Shown one piece after another: positions 32,575 through 43,712 of a DNA stretch of 64,000 bases. Source of the DNA: Streptomyces spiramyceticus (GTDB lineage Bacteria > Actinomycetota > Actinomycetes > Streptomycetales > Streptomycetaceae); NCBI RefSeq assembly GCF_028807635.1, contig NZ_JARBAX010000001.1, positions 1,191,001-1,255,000 of the forward strand. Reading direction: 5' to 3'. The notes below the pieces were generated by a model. The model was not told the origin of the DNA, did no database searches, and worked only from the letters and a program-made list of their open reading frames with translations. The translations under genes were made by a program, and so were the position numbers. The first letter of the stretch is position 1, and every line of letters begins with the position of its first letter.

Positions 32575-33384
32575 TCAGCTCCGTCCGTGCCGCAGCGCCG
32601 GGTGGGCGCCCGCGGCGACCAGGTCGGCGACGGCGGCCTTCGGGTCGCGTCCGGTGACCAGGGACTCCCCCACGAGCACCGCGTCGGCGCCCGCGTTCGC
32701 GTACGCGATGAGGTCGTGCGGGCCGCGGACGCCGGACTCGGCGACCGTCACGATGCCCGCGGGGACCTCGGGTGCGACCCGCTCGAACGTGCCGCGGTCG
32801 ACCTTGAGCGTCTTGAGGTTGCGCGCGTTGATTCCGATGATCTTCGCGCCGGCCTCGACCGCGCGCTCGACCTCTTCCTCGTCGTGCGCCTCGACCAGCG
32901 GCGTGAGCCCGATGGACTCGGCACGCTCGATCAGGGAGACCAGGGCCTCCTGCTCCAGGGCGGCCACGATCAGCAGCGCCAGGTCGGCGCCGTACGCCCG
33001 CGCCTCCCACAGCTGGTAGGCCGTGACGATGAAGTCCTTGCGCAGCACCGGAATGTCGACCTTGGCGCGCACGGCCTCCAGGTCGGCCAGCGAGCCGCCG
33101 AAGCGGCGCTGCTCGGTCAGTACGGAGATGACGGCCGCGCCGCCCGCTTCGTAGTCGGCGGCGAGCCCTGCGGGATCCGCGATCGCGGCCAGCGCGCCCT
33201 TCGACGGGCTGGAGCGCTTGACCTCGCAAATGACCTTGACGCCGTCGCCGCGCAGTGCGGCGACTCCGTCCTTGGCCTGCGGGGCCTTGGCCGCGCGGTC
33301 CTTGAGCTCGTCGAGGCTGACGCGTTCCTGCCGCTCTGCGAGGTCGGCGAGGACGCCTTCGATGATCTCGTCGAGCACACTCAC
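32575..33384 (-). CDS. trpC: indole-3-glycerol phosphate synthase
   Basis: 269-residue TIM-barrel enzyme converting carboxyphenylamino-deoxyribulose phosphate to indole-3-glycerol phosphate. Diagnostic segments are [12 protein letters not shown] (catalytic Lys), [36 protein letters not shown] and [10 protein letters not shown]. It is not fused to TrpF, unlike enterobacterial TrpC. GTG 33384 has GGAAGGGGG eight bases upstream. It heads the trpC-trpM-trpB-trpA unit; TAACAT on the minus strand at about 33443-33438 could be its -10 box, although no good -35 was found. Confidence 0.96.
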   Translation of the reverse strand: MSVLDEIIEGVLADLAERQERVSLDELKDRAAKAPQAKDGVAALRGDGVKVICEVKRSSPSKGALAAIADPAGLAADYEAGGAAVISVLTEQRRFGGSLADLEAVRAKVDIPVLRKDFIVTAYQLWEARAYGADLALLIVAALEQEALVSLIERAESIGLTPLVEAHDEEEVERAVEAGAKIIGINARNLKTLKVDRGTFERVAPEVPAGIVTVAESGVRGPHDLIAYANAGADAVLVGESLVTGRDPKAAVADLVAAGAHPALRHGRS

Positions 33385-33482
33385 GCGAGCGGCCCCCTTC
33401 CGGGACTGTGATGGTGGGCCAGGATCAGCCACTTCCGATGTTATCCGCAGGAGGCCTCAGGTCTCGCATCGAGTTGACGTCT

Positions 33483-33499
33483 GTCCCACTACCTGGGAC
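33483..33499 (-). terminator. short hairpin after the DUF2752 gene
   Basis: GTCCCA-CTACC-TGGGAC is a perfect 6-5-6 inverted repeat lying one base beyond the stop of the DUF2752 gene. It is short and has no T-run, so it may be a weak terminator or part of the trpC control region (33385-33500). Confidence 0.4.
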
Positions 33500-33500
33500 T

Positions 33501-33980
33501 TTACGGCGCCAAGGCCGAGCCGAACGGCAAATTCCGGATAACGCTGAAGATCGCCGCCACGGCGCCGATGCTCCACCAGTACACGGGCCTGAGGGTGATC
33601 CTCATCGGGATCCCCTTGGTGGCACGCACGACCCAGACGGCCCACAGCACGGCGAAGACCCCGTAGCCGACGACGGCCATGGCATTGGCCCCCAAGGCGG
33701 CCGCCAGATCGCCGGTGGCGACGCCGTGCGCGCTGCGCAGTCCGCCGCACCCCGGGCAGTAGATCCCGGTGATCTGGAGCAGCGGGCAGACCGGGTAGTG
33801 GCCGGGCTCGTTGGGGTCGACGGCTCCGACGTACGCGAAGGCCGCGGCGACGCCCGCCAGCGTGGCCACCGGTGCGGCGAGCCGCCGGGCAAGCGGCGCC
33901 CCGGCGGGGGCGGCCGGGGGCGGCGGAGGGGCGGGGGCAGGAGAAGGCAAGGCGTCCACGGGCCGATTGTCCACGCTCAT
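33501..33980 (-). CDS. DUF2752 membrane protein
   Basis: 159-residue membrane protein with a disordered Pro/Ala-rich N-terminus and three or four TM helices. The DUF2752 core CPLLQITGIYCPGCGGLRSAHG carries four Cys in C-x8-C-x2-C-G form and an Arg-x2-His, suggesting metal or redox-cofactor contact at the membrane; the function is unknown. The ATG 33980 lies only seven bases beyond a strong hairpin that ends the upstream gene, and no ribosome site is visible. It lies between the HGxxPAAW gene and trpC in the trp region. Confidence 0.82.
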   Translation of the reverse strand: MSVDNRPVDALPSPAPAPPPPPAAPAGAPLARRLAAPVATLAGVAAAFAYVGAVDPNEPGHYPVCPLLQITGIYCPGCGGLRSAHGVATGDLAAALGANAMAVVGYGVFAVLWAVWVVRATKGIPMRITLRPVYWWSIGAVAAIFSVIRNLPFGSALAP

Positions 33981-33986
33981 GAAGAA

Positions 33987-34013
33987 AGGCGCAGCCCCGT
34001 TCGGGCTGCGCCT
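33987..34013 (-). terminator. hairpin terminator between two trp-region genes
   Basis: AGGCGCAGCCC-CGTTC-GGGCTGCGCCT is a perfect 11-base stem. On the minus strand it is followed by TTCTTC and then at once by the ATG of the DUF2752 gene. It should end the transcript of the 82-residue membrane protein gene, 33 bases after its stop. Confidence 0.75.
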
Positions 34014-34046
34014 CAACATCCAGGCCGGTGAAGGCCGGCCAGGGGC

Positions 34047-34295
34047 TCAGTGGGCCTGCAGCTCTCCGGCCTCCGCGCGCGCCCGGCGCAGCTCCTCGGA
34101 CTCCTTCGGCATGCCGAGACCCGCGGCCTTCATGGCCAGACCGACAACACCACCGAGCAGTACGACCGCGCAACCGGCCCAGAAGCCGAGCGGTTCGGCC
34201 AGGACCATGAAGGCGCCCGCGATGCAGAAACCGATGAAGGAGATGGTGACACCGGTCCAGGCGGCCGGGGTGTGTCCGTGGCTGTTGCCCGCCAT
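34047..34295 (-). CDS. small HGxxPAAW-type membrane protein
   Basis: 82-residue protein with the N-terminal motif HGHTPAAWTGV and two TM helices (SFIGFCIAGAFMVL and GFWAGCAVVLLGGVVGLAMKAAG), ending in a charged helix. The HGxxPAAW motif is a recurrent mark of small streptomycete membrane proteins of unknown function near trp genes. GAGGAG precedes ATG 34295; ATG 34346 upstream is less likely. A membrane topology with both ends inside is expected. Confidence 0.78.
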   Translation of the reverse strand: MAGNSHGHTPAAWTGVTISFIGFCIAGAFMVLAEPLGFWAGCAVVLLGGVVGLAMKAAGLGMPKESEELRRARAEAGELQAH

Positions 34296-34381
34296 GTGCT
34301 GCTCCTCGTTGCTGTTGCTCTGTGGTGGTCGTACGTCGTTGCCCATTGTCCCGTACCCGGCCCGGTGCTCCGAGTCGGGGG

Positions 34382-35038
34382 TCACCCGTCGCGCGTCGGG
34401 TCCTCGCCCCGGTCCAGTGCCTTCCAGAGGTCCTCGGGCCGGTCCGGGTCAGGGGCGGGTGCCGCCTTGCGGGGGCGGGGGGTGCCGTCGCGCTCGTAGC
34501 GGCCGGACATGGCGGGCCAGGTCCGGCCGTACCGCAGGGCGAGGAGCCCGGCGATCAGGAGCAGCAGGCCGCCGACGGCGGTCACGTACGGCCAGGCGGT
34601 GTGCGTCAGCGACTCGGCGGTGGCGGCGGTGTCGCCGGTCATCTTGGCCGCCTTCTCGTCGAGCGCTCCGCTGTCCGAGGCGCCCAGGAAGGCGGTGGCG
34701 GCGGCGCCCGCGCCGCTCAGTGCGAGCAGCGCGGAGACCAGCAGCCTGCCGCCACTGCGGACGGCGAAGACGGCGACGAGCGCGGCGAGGCCGACGACGG
34801 CCAGCGCGGCGGGGGCGCCTGTGACGTCCCGCCCCTCGGCGTCGAGCGGCAGCGCGCTGCCTCCGACGGCAGCCGCACCCTCGGCCCAGGTCTGGCCCGA
34901 GGCGAGGAGCACGACGGCGGCGCCGAGGGCGCCGAGCAGCAGGGCGGCGGCGAGACTGCGGCGGCCCGCCGAAGCGGCGGGCCCTGCCTGGCCGTCGCTT
35001 CGCGGAATCGGAAGGGGTACGGGGGATGCGGCACTCAC
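34382..35038 (-). CDS. trp-region conserved membrane protein (TIGR02234-like)
   Basis: 218-residue membrane protein with four hydrophobic helices arranged in pairs around an exposed loop holding SGQTWAEG. Its place after trpE and its pattern match the family described as a conserved membrane protein of actinobacterial trp regions. The C-terminus is a Pro/Arg-rich cytosolic tail ending EDLWKALDRGEDPTRDG. The start is GTG 35038 or GTG 35047; neither has a strong ribosome site. It follows trpE by 32 bases on the same strand. Function is unknown. Confidence 0.8.
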   Translation of the reverse strand: MSAASPVPLPIPRSDGQAGPAASAGRRSLAAALLLGALGAAVVLLASGQTWAEGAAAVGGSALPLDAEGRDVTGAPAALAVVGLAALVAVFAVRSGGRLLVSALLALSGAGAAATAFLGASDSGALDEKAAKMTGDTAATAESLTHTAWPYVTAVGGLLLLIAGLLALRYGRTWPAMSGRYERDGTPRPRKAAPAPDPDRPEDLWKALDRGEDPTRDG

Positions 35039-35070
35039 GGGTCCCACTATCCCTTACGTCCCGTTCGCGG

Positions 35071-36549
35071 TCAGAGGCGGTTCGCCGTGTGCACCGCGCG
35101 CAGCACCGCGGCCGCCTTGTTGCGGCACTCGGTGTCCTCGGCGACGGGGTCGGAATCGGCCACCACACCGGCCCCGGCCTGCACGTATGCCGTGCCGTCG
35201 CGCAGCAGGGCGGTACGGATGGCGATGGCGGTGTCGGAGTCGCCCGCGAAGTCGAGATAGCCGACGCAGCCGCCGTACAGCCCGCGGCGGGAGGGTTCGA
35301 GCTCCTCGATGATCTGCATCGCGCGCGGCTTCGGGGCTCCGGAGAGGGTCCCGGCCGGGAAGCAGGCGGTCAGCACGTCGAAGGCGGTCCGTCCCGGCGC
35401 GACCCGCCCGGTCACGGTGGAGACGATGTGCATGACGTGCGAGTACCGCTCGACGGACATGAAGTCGACGACCTCGACGCTGCCCGGCTCACAGACCCGG
35501 CCCAGGTCGTTGCGGCCGAGGTCGACGAGCATCAGGTGCTCGGCGCGCTCCTTGGGGTCGGCGAGCAGCTCGTCGGCCAGTGCCTGGTCCTCCTGCGGCG
35601 TCGCGCCGCGGTGCCTGGTCCCCGCGATCGGGTGCACCATCGCGCGCCCGTCCTCGACCTTGACCAGCGCCTCGGGGCTGGAGCCGACGACGTCGAAGCC
35701 GTCGAAGCGGAAGAGGTACATGTACGGGGAGGGGTTGGTGGCGCGCAGGACCCGGTAGACGTCCAGTGCGCTCGCCGTGCAGGGCGTCTCGAAGCGCTGG
35801 GACGGTACGACCTGGAATGCCTCGCCCGCGCGGATGCGCTCCTTGATGTCGACGACGGCGTCCTGGTAGGCCTCGCCGCCCCACAGCGCGGTGTACGGCG
35901 GTAGTTCGGACGGCGGCAGCGCGGCGGGCGCGGTCGGCACGGGCCTGCTCAGGTCGGCTTCCATGGCGTCGAGCCGGGAGACGGCGTCCGCGTAGGCCTC
36001 GTCGACGCCGGTGTCGAGGTCGTTGTGGTTGATCGCGTTGGCGATCAGCAGGACGGTGCCGTCCCAGTGGTCGAGTACGGCGAGGTCCGAGGTGAGGAGC
36101 ATGGTCAGCTCGGGGAGCCTCAGGTCGTCGCGGCCCTGCTCGCCGATCTTCTCCAGGCGCCGCACGATGTCGTACCCGAGATAGCCGACCATGCCTCCGG
36201 TGAAGGGCGGCAGGCCGCGCGCGAGGTCGTGCGGGGTGTGCAGCGTCTCGATGGTGACGCGCAGCGCGTCCAGCGGGTCGCCGCCCACCGGTACGCCGAC
36301 AGGCGGCGTACCGAGCCAGTGCGCCTGGCCGTCGCGCGCGGTCAGGGTGGCGGCGCTGCGTACACCGACGAAGGAATACCGGGACCAGGAGCGGCCGTTC
36401 TCGGCGGACTCCAGGAGGAAGGTGCCGGTCCGCTCGGCGGCGAGCTTGCGGTAGAGGCCGACGGGGGTGTCGCCGTCCGCGAGCAGCTTGCGGCTGACGG
36501 GGATGACGCGCCGGTCTACGGCCAGCTTGCGGAAGGTCTCGATATCCAT
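35071..36549 (-). CDS. trpE: anthranilate synthase component I
   Basis: 492-residue chorismate-utilising enzyme that forms anthranilate with ammonia from a TrpG partner (not in the window). Recognisable are the N-terminal regulatory region with [18 protein letters not shown] (Trp feedback site), [13 protein letters not shown], and the catalytic core [39 protein letters not shown] and [13 protein letters not shown] 36549 is the first in-frame Met matching the family; a much longer frame upstream is an accidental extension through hisI. It lies 11 bases after hisI, so hisI and trpE share a transcript. Confidence 0.96.
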   Translation of the reverse strand: MDIETFRKLAVDRRVIPVSRKLLADGDTPVGLYRKLAAERTGTFLLESAENGRSWSRYSFVGVRSAATLTARDGQAHWLGTPPVGVPVGGDPLDALRVTIETLHTPHDLARGLPPFTGGMVGYLGYDIVRRLEKIGEQGRDDLRLPELTMLLTSDLAVLDHWDGTVLLIANAINHNDLDTGVDEAYADAVSRLDAMEADLSRPVPTAPAALPPSELPPYTALWGGEAYQDAVVDIKERIRAGEAFQVVPSQRFETPCTASALDVYRVLRATNPSPYMYLFRFDGFDVVGSSPEALVKVEDGRAMVHPIAGTRHRGATPQEDQALADELLADPKERAEHLMLVDLGRNDLGRVCEPGSVEVVDFMSVERYSHVMHIVSTVTGRVAPGRTAFDVLTACFPAGTLSGAPKPRAMQIIEELEPSRRGLYGGCVGYLDFAGDSDTAIAIRTALLRDGTAYVQAGAGVVADSDPVAEDTECRNKAAAVLRAVHTANRL

Positions 36550-36560
36550 GGCCGGTGACC

Positions 36561-36929
36561 TTACTTCGCGAGTGGGAGGAGTACGCCGGAGTCGAAACAG
36601 GTGCGGTCGCCCGTGTGGCAGGCGGCGCCGACCTGGTCGACCTGGACGAGGACCGTGTCGGCGTCGCAGTCCAGGGCGACGGACTTGACGTGCTGGAAGT
36701 GCCCGGAGGTGTCGCCCTTGACCCAGTACTCCTGGCGGCTGCGCGACCAGTACGTGCAGCGGCCCGTGGTGAGGGTCCGGTGGAGCGCCTCGTCGTCCAT
36801 CCAGCCGAGCATGAGCACCTCGCCGGTGTCGTACTGCTGGGCGATGGCCGGGACCAGGCCGTCGGGGCTCCGCTTGAGGCGGGCGGCGACGGCGGGGTCG
36901 AGGTTGCTTGAGCGGGGCGTACTGGTCAT
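36561..36929 (-). CDS. hisI: phosphoribosyl-AMP cyclohydrolase
   Basis: 122-residue enzyme that opens the adenine ring of phosphoribosyl-AMP, the third step of histidine synthesis. Zinc and magnesium ligands are visible in [30 protein letters not shown], and the substrate region in [15 protein letters not shown] and [12 protein letters not shown]. It is a stand-alone HisI without the HisE domain, as usual in actinobacteria. ATG 36929 fits the family length; an upstream ATG at 36938 adds three residues. It leads trpE, linking histidine and tryptophan synthesis in one transcript. Confidence 0.95.
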   Translation of the reverse strand: MTSTPRSSNLDPAVAARLKRSPDGLVPAIAQQYDTGEVLMLGWMDDEALHRTLTTGRCTYWSRSRQEYWVKGDTSGHFQHVKSVALDCDADTVLVQVDQVGAACHTGDRTCFDSGVLLPLAK

Positions 36930-37033
36930 GTCCGCCATTGTGCCGCGCCCGGGGCGCCGGGCATTCGACCAGTCCGGTCGTTGGACGCGCGGCGCCGTGG
37001 CCGTAGCGGGGTTGCGGTCGTACGCTGGCCGTC

Positions 37034-37672
37034 ATGTCGACCCATGCCAAGCGTGAACGGCTCCTCCTCGCCGACCTGCTGGAGGCTGCCGGACCCGATG
37101 CCCCGACGCTGTGCGACGGCTGGAGCACCCGTGAACTCGCCGCCCATGTGGTGGTCCGCGAGCGCCGCGCGGACGCTGCGGGCGGGATAGTGCTGGGGGT
37201 GCTGAAGAGCCGGCTGGAGCGGGTGCAGGCGGAGTTCGCCGCCAAGCCGTACGAGGAGCTGATCCAGCTCATCCGTACGGGGCCGCCGCGGATGTCTCCG
37301 TACGCCCTGAAGCAGCTCGACGAGGCCGCCAACACCGTGGAGTTCTACGTCCACGCGGAGGACGTGCGGCGGGCACAGCCGGACTGGACGCCGCGCGAGC
37401 TCGACGCCGTCTTCGCCAATGTGCTGTGGTCGCGGATCGAGAAGGTCGCGCGGCTGCTGGGCCGGAAGTCGCCGGTGGGTGTGGTGCTGCGGCGGCCCGA
37501 CGGGCAGACGGCGGTGGCGCACCGGGGGACGCCGGTGGTGACGGTTACCGGGGAGCCGGGGGAGCTGGTGCTTTTCGCCTTCGGGCGGCAGGACGCGGCG
37601 AAGGTGGAGCTGGAGGGGGACGAGGCGGCGATCGCGCGGCTGGCCGAGGTGAAGCTTGGTATTGCCATGTAG
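37034..37672 (+). CDS. DinB/MDMPI-fold protein, TIGR03085 family
   Basis: 212-residue protein of the mycothiol-dependent maleylpyruvate isomerase-like (DinB-fold) family. Marks are the N-terminal four-helix bundle with [29 protein letters not shown], where the His commonly binds metal, [19 protein letters not shown] with two further ligands, and a C-terminal sterol-carrier-like beta domain ([16 protein letters not shown]). Relatives use mycothiol or other thiols as cofactor; the substrate is unknown. TACGCT (37021-37026) ends seven bases before ATG 37034 and no ribosome site is present, so the gene is probably leaderless. It is the only plus-strand gene within the long trp-his block. Confidence 0.85.
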   Translation: MSTHAKRERLLLADLLEAAGPDAPTLCDGWSTRELAAHVVVRERRADAAGGIVLGVLKSRLERVQAEFAAKPYEELIQLIRTGPPRMSPYALKQLDEAANTVEFYVHAEDVRRAQPDWTPRELDAVFANVLWSRIEKVARLLGRKSPVGVVLRRPDGQTAVAHRGTPVVTVTGEPGELVLFAFGRQDAAKVELEGDEAAIARLAEVKLGIAM

Positions 37673-37690
37673 GGCGGGCGGAGCTTTTGT

Positions 37691-37849
37691 TTCCCCTGCC
37701 CGCCCCTTCCCGAACTGGGGCGCTGCCCCAGACCTCGGTCCTCAAACGCCGGACGGCTGAAAGAATTCAGCCCGTTGGGCGTCCCCGGGGGTCTGGGGGC
37801 TTGCCCCCAGTTTCGGGAAAGGGGCGGGTAGGGGAACAGCGCCGCAGGC
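37691..37849. repeat. dispersed GC-rich palindromic element, copy B
   Basis: It fills the convergent gap between the TIGR03085 gene and hisF. The arms TTCCCCTGCCCGCCCCTTCCCGAA (37691-37714) and their near-complement at about 37811-37836 enclose smaller hairpins (GCTGAA-AGAA-TTCAGC, GGGGGC-TT-GCCCCC). The right end is GCGCCGCAGGC (37839-37849), identical to the end of copy A. Bases 37787-37810 are identical to 47888-47911 of copy C. It could work as a two-way terminator. Confidence 0.8.
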
Positions 37850-37854
37850 CGCCC

Positions 37855-38610
37855 CTACCGCACCGGGTGCCCCGCCTCGCGCAGCGTGTCCTTGACCTGG
37901 GAGATGCGCAGGTCTCCGAAGTGGAAGACCGACGCCGCCAGCACCGCGTCCGCCCCCGCCTCGATCGCCGGCGGGAAGTGTTCGAGGCGCCCCGCGCCTC
38001 CGGACGCGATCACGGGCACCGTGACGTGCTTGCGTACCGCCGCGATCATCTCCGTGTCGTAGCCGTCCTTCGTACCGTCCGCGTCCATCGAGTTGAGCAG
38101 GATCTCCCCCGCGCCCAGTTCGGCCGCGCGGTGTGCCCACTCGACGGCGTCGATGCCGGCGGACTTGCGGCCGCCGTGCGTGGTGACCTCGAAGGACCCC
38201 GACTCGGTACGGCGCGCGTCGACCGAAAGCACCAGCACCTGGCGCCCGAAGCGCTCCGCGATCTCGCGGATCAGGTCGGGGCGGGCGATCGCCGCGGTGT
38301 TGACGCCGACCTTGTCCGCGCCGGCCCGCAGCAGCTTGTCGACGTCCTCGGTGGTGCGTACGCCGCCGCCGACCGTCAGCGGGATGAAGACCTGCTCGGC
38401 GGTGCGGCGCACCACGTCGTAGGTGGTCTCCCGGTTGCCGGACGAGGCGGTGATGTCCAGGAACGTCAGCTCGTCGGCGCCCTCGGCGTCGTACAGCTTG
38501 GCCATCTCGACGGGGTCGCCCGCGTCGCGGAGGTTCTGGAAGTTGACGCCCTTGACGACCCGGCCGTTGTCCACGTCCAGGCAGGGGATCACTCGGACCG
38601 CGAGAGTCAT
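37855..38610 (-). CDS. hisF: imidazole glycerol phosphate synthase, cyclase subunit
   Basis: 251-residue TIM barrel that, with HisH, turns PRFAR and ammonia into imidazole-glycerol phosphate and AICAR. The first catalytic Asp is in [14 protein letters not shown] and the second in [11 protein letters not shown]; phosphate-binding turns are in [12 protein letters not shown] and [15 protein letters not shown] 38610 overlaps the ridA stop (ATGA). It ends the his operon, followed by palindromic repeat copy B. Length is normal. Confidence 0.97.
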   Translation of the reverse strand: MTLAVRVIPCLDVDNGRVVKGVNFQNLRDAGDPVEMAKLYDAEGADELTFLDITASSGNRETTYDVVRRTAEQVFIPLTVGGGVRTTEDVDKLLRAGADKVGVNTAAIARPDLIREIAERFGRQVLVLSVDARRTESGSFEVTTHGGRKSAGIDAVEWAHRAAELGAGEILLNSMDADGTKDGYDTEMIAAVRKHVTVPVIASGGAGRLEHFPPAIEAGADAVLAASVFHFGDLRISQVKDTLREAGHPVR

Positions 38611-39008
38611 GACGTCACGTCTCCCCGATAGGCCTCGACCTCTACCTCGACCACCAGGCGGGGGTCGACGAAGCCGGAGACGATGAGCATTGACGAGGCG
38701 GGGCGTGCGGCGTCGAACAGCTCCTTGTGGGCGCGGCCGACCTCCTCCACGTCCCGGGCGTGGGTGATGTACATCCGCGTACGCACCACGTGCTCGCTGC
38801 CGAGACCGAGCTGCTTCAGCGCGCCGAGGGCGACGTTGAAGGAGTTGACCGCCTGCTCGTAGGGGCCGCCGTCGGCGATGTGACCGTCGATCATCGACGT
38901 GCAGCCGGCGACCAGGACCAGGCCGTTGGGCAGCTCCACCGCGCGGGAGTAGCCGAAGGTCTCCTCCCACGGGGCTCCGGTGCTCACCCGGCGTACGGAG
39001 TCGGTCAT
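38607..39008 (-). CDS. RidA family protein
   Basis: 133-residue RidA/YjgF-like protein. RidA members hydrolyse reactive enamine/imine intermediates made by PLP enzymes. Visible are [36 protein letters not shown], the Arg in [10 protein letters not shown] (imine-binding Arg) and [14 protein letters not shown]. It is embedded between priA and hisF with four-base overlaps on both sides, so its product level follows the his enzymes; protection of pathway enzymes such as HisC from 2-aminoacrylate is an inference. Confidence 0.88.
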   Translation of the reverse strand: MTDSVRRVSTGAPWEETFGYSRAVELPNGLVLVAGCTSMIDGHIADGGPYEQAVNSFNVALGALKQLGLGSEHVVRTRMYITHARDVEEVGRAHKELFDAARPASSMLIVSGFVDPRLVVEVEVEAYRGDVTS

Positions 39009-39733
39009 GAAGCCACCGCCGCGAGCGCCTCTTCCAGCGTGAACGCCTTGGCGTACAGCGCCTTTCCGACGATCGCGCCCTCCACGCCCTGCGGGACGAG
39101 CGACGCGATGGCGCGCAGGTCGTCGAGGGAGGAGACGCCGCCGGAGGCGACGACGGGCTTGTCGGTCGCGGCGCAGACGTTCTTCAGGAGCTCCAGGTTG
39201 GGGCCCTGGAGGGTGCCGTCCTTGGCAATGTCGGTGACGACGTAGCGGGCGCAGCCCTCGGAGTCGAGGCGGGCGAGCGTCTCGTAGAGGTCGCCGCCGT
39301 CGCGGGTCCAGCCGCGGCCGCGCAGGGTCGTGCCCCGTACGTCCAGGCCGACCGCGATCTTGTCGCCGTACTCGGCAATGACCTTGGCGACCCACTCGGG
39401 GGTCTCCAGCGCGGCCGTACCGAGGTTGACGCGGGTGCAGCCGGTGGCGAGGGCGGCGGCGAGCGAGGCGTCGTCGCGGATGCCGCCGGACAGCTCGACC
39501 TTGATGTCCATGGAGCGGGCGACCTCGGCGATCTGCGCGCGGTTGTCGCCGGTGCCGAAGGCCGCGTCGAGGTCGACGAGGTGCAGCCACTCGGCGCCGG
39601 CCTGCTGCCAGGTGAGGGCGGCCTGGAGGGGATCGCCGTACGACGTCTCCGAGCCGGACTCGCCATGGACGAGGCGGACGGCCTGGCCGTCGCGGACGTC
39701 GACGGCGGGGAGCAGTTCGAGCTTGTGGGACAT
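39005..39733 (-). CDS. priA: bifunctional ProFAR/PRA isomerase (HisA/TrpF)
   Basis: 242-residue TIM-barrel isomerase. Catalytic Asp residues are in [11 protein letters not shown] and [12 protein letters not shown]; phosphate loops are in [11 protein letters not shown] and [10 protein letters not shown]. In Streptomyces the HisA homologue PriA isomerises both ProFAR (histidine) and phosphoribosyl anthranilate (tryptophan). The trp genes of this window have no trpF, which agrees with a dual role. Its ATG overlaps the hisH stop by one base (TGATG) and its stop overlaps ridA in an ATGA. Length and motifs are those of PriA. Confidence 0.94.
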   Translation of the reverse strand: MSHKLELLPAVDVRDGQAVRLVHGESGSETSYGDPLQAALTWQQAGAEWLHLVDLDAAFGTGDNRAQIAEVARSMDIKVELSGGIRDDASLAAALATGCTRVNLGTAALETPEWVAKVIAEYGDKIAVGLDVRGTTLRGRGWTRDGGDLYETLARLDSEGCARYVVTDIAKDGTLQGPNLELLKNVCAATDKPVVASGGVSSLDDLRAIASLVPQGVEGAIVGKALYAKAFTLEEALAAVAS

Positions 39734-40374
39734 CAGAGGGTTCCGATCCAGTTGGTCAGCAGCTGGGCTCCGGCGTCGCCGGACTTCTCGGGGTGGAACT
39801 GGGTCGCCCACAGCGCACCGTTCTCGACGGCGGCCACGAAGCGCTCGCCGTGCGTGGACCAAGTGACGTGCGGGGCACGGATCTTGGCGTTGGTGACTTC
39901 CAGGCTCCAGTCGTGCACGGCGTACGAGTGCACGAAGTAGTAGCGCGCTTCGGCGTCGAGACCGGCGAAGAGCTCGCTGTCCTCGGGGGCTTCGACGGTG
40001 TTCCAGCCCATGTGCGGGACAACCGGTGCCTTGAGCGGGCCGACCGTGCCGGGCCACTCGTCGAGGCCTTCGGTCTCCACGCCGTGCTCGATGCCACGCT
40101 CGAAGAGGATCTGCATGCCCACGCAGATGCCCATGACCGGGCGGCCGCCGGAGAGCCTGCGGCCGACGATCCAGTCGCCGCGCGCCTCGCGCAGCCCCTT
40201 CATGCAGGCGGAGAAGGCTCCGACGCCGGGGACCAGCAGTCCGTCGGCGTTCATGGCCTTGTCGTAGTCGCGGGTGATCTCGACGTCCGCGCCGACGTGG
40301 GCGAGGGCCCGCTCGGCGGAACGGACGTTGCCGAAGCCGTAGTCGAAGACGACGACCTTCTTCTGTTCGCTCAT
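39733..40374 (-). CDS. hisH: imidazole glycerol phosphate synthase, glutaminase subunit
   Basis: 213-residue class I glutamine amidotransferase that feeds ammonia to HisF. The catalytic Cys is in [11 protein letters not shown] and the His-Glu pair in [12 protein letters not shown]. The N-terminus [18 protein letters not shown] matches the family. ATG 40374 overlaps the stop of the small membrane protein gene (ATGA). It is coupled to priA downstream. Confidence 0.97.
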   Translation of the reverse strand: MSEQKKVVVFDYGFGNVRSAERALAHVGADVEITRDYDKAMNADGLLVPGVGAFSACMKGLREARGDWIVGRRLSGGRPVMGICVGMQILFERGIEHGVETEGLDEWPGTVGPLKAPVVPHMGWNTVEAPEDSELFAGLDAEARYYFVHSYAVHDWSLEVTNAKIRAPHVTWSTHGERFVAAVENGALWATQFHPEKSGDAGAQLLTNWIGTL

Positions 40375-40534
40375 GCCCAGAGTCCTTGAATTCGCATGAC
40401 ACCGGCGACCAGGCACATGACGGCGCCGATACCGAGCAGCGCGATGACGCCCTTGGGCAGCTGCTGCTTCCAGAAGGAGTACACGCCGCCGAGCAGGAAG
40501 AGTCCGACGACGATCAGGATGGTGGAGAGGCCTG

Positions 40535-40538
<4 letters not shown>
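40371..40538 (-). CDS. small two-TM membrane protein threaded into the his operon
   Basis: 55-residue protein made of two TM helices ([20 protein letters not shown] and [20 protein letters not shown]) joined by KQQLPK. GTG 40538 overlaps the hisB stop as GTGA, and its stop overlaps hisH as ATGA, so ribosomes can pass through all three genes. The frame, coupling and hydrophobic pattern support a real gene, one that is easily missed by annotation. It has no recognised role; a membrane tether for pathway enzymes or an unrelated passenger are both possible. Confidence 0.78.
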
Positions 40539-43568
<3,030 letters not shown>

Positions 43569-43712
43569 GCGTCAATTCTCTCAGACCCCATCCGGCCGTC
43601 GAGCGCCCGTATCACTGGCTGATACACGCCCCACCGGTCATTCCTCACCACTAGCGTTCAGCCCGTCACTCAGAGGGAAGAACTGCTGTACGAATCGGCG
43701 AAAGGGGCGGCC

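Noticed and set aside
35071..37335. 754-codon minus-strand frame upstream of trpE
   Set aside because: Only the last 492 codons are TrpE; the extension runs through hisI in a wrong frame and the opposite-strand gene at 37034.
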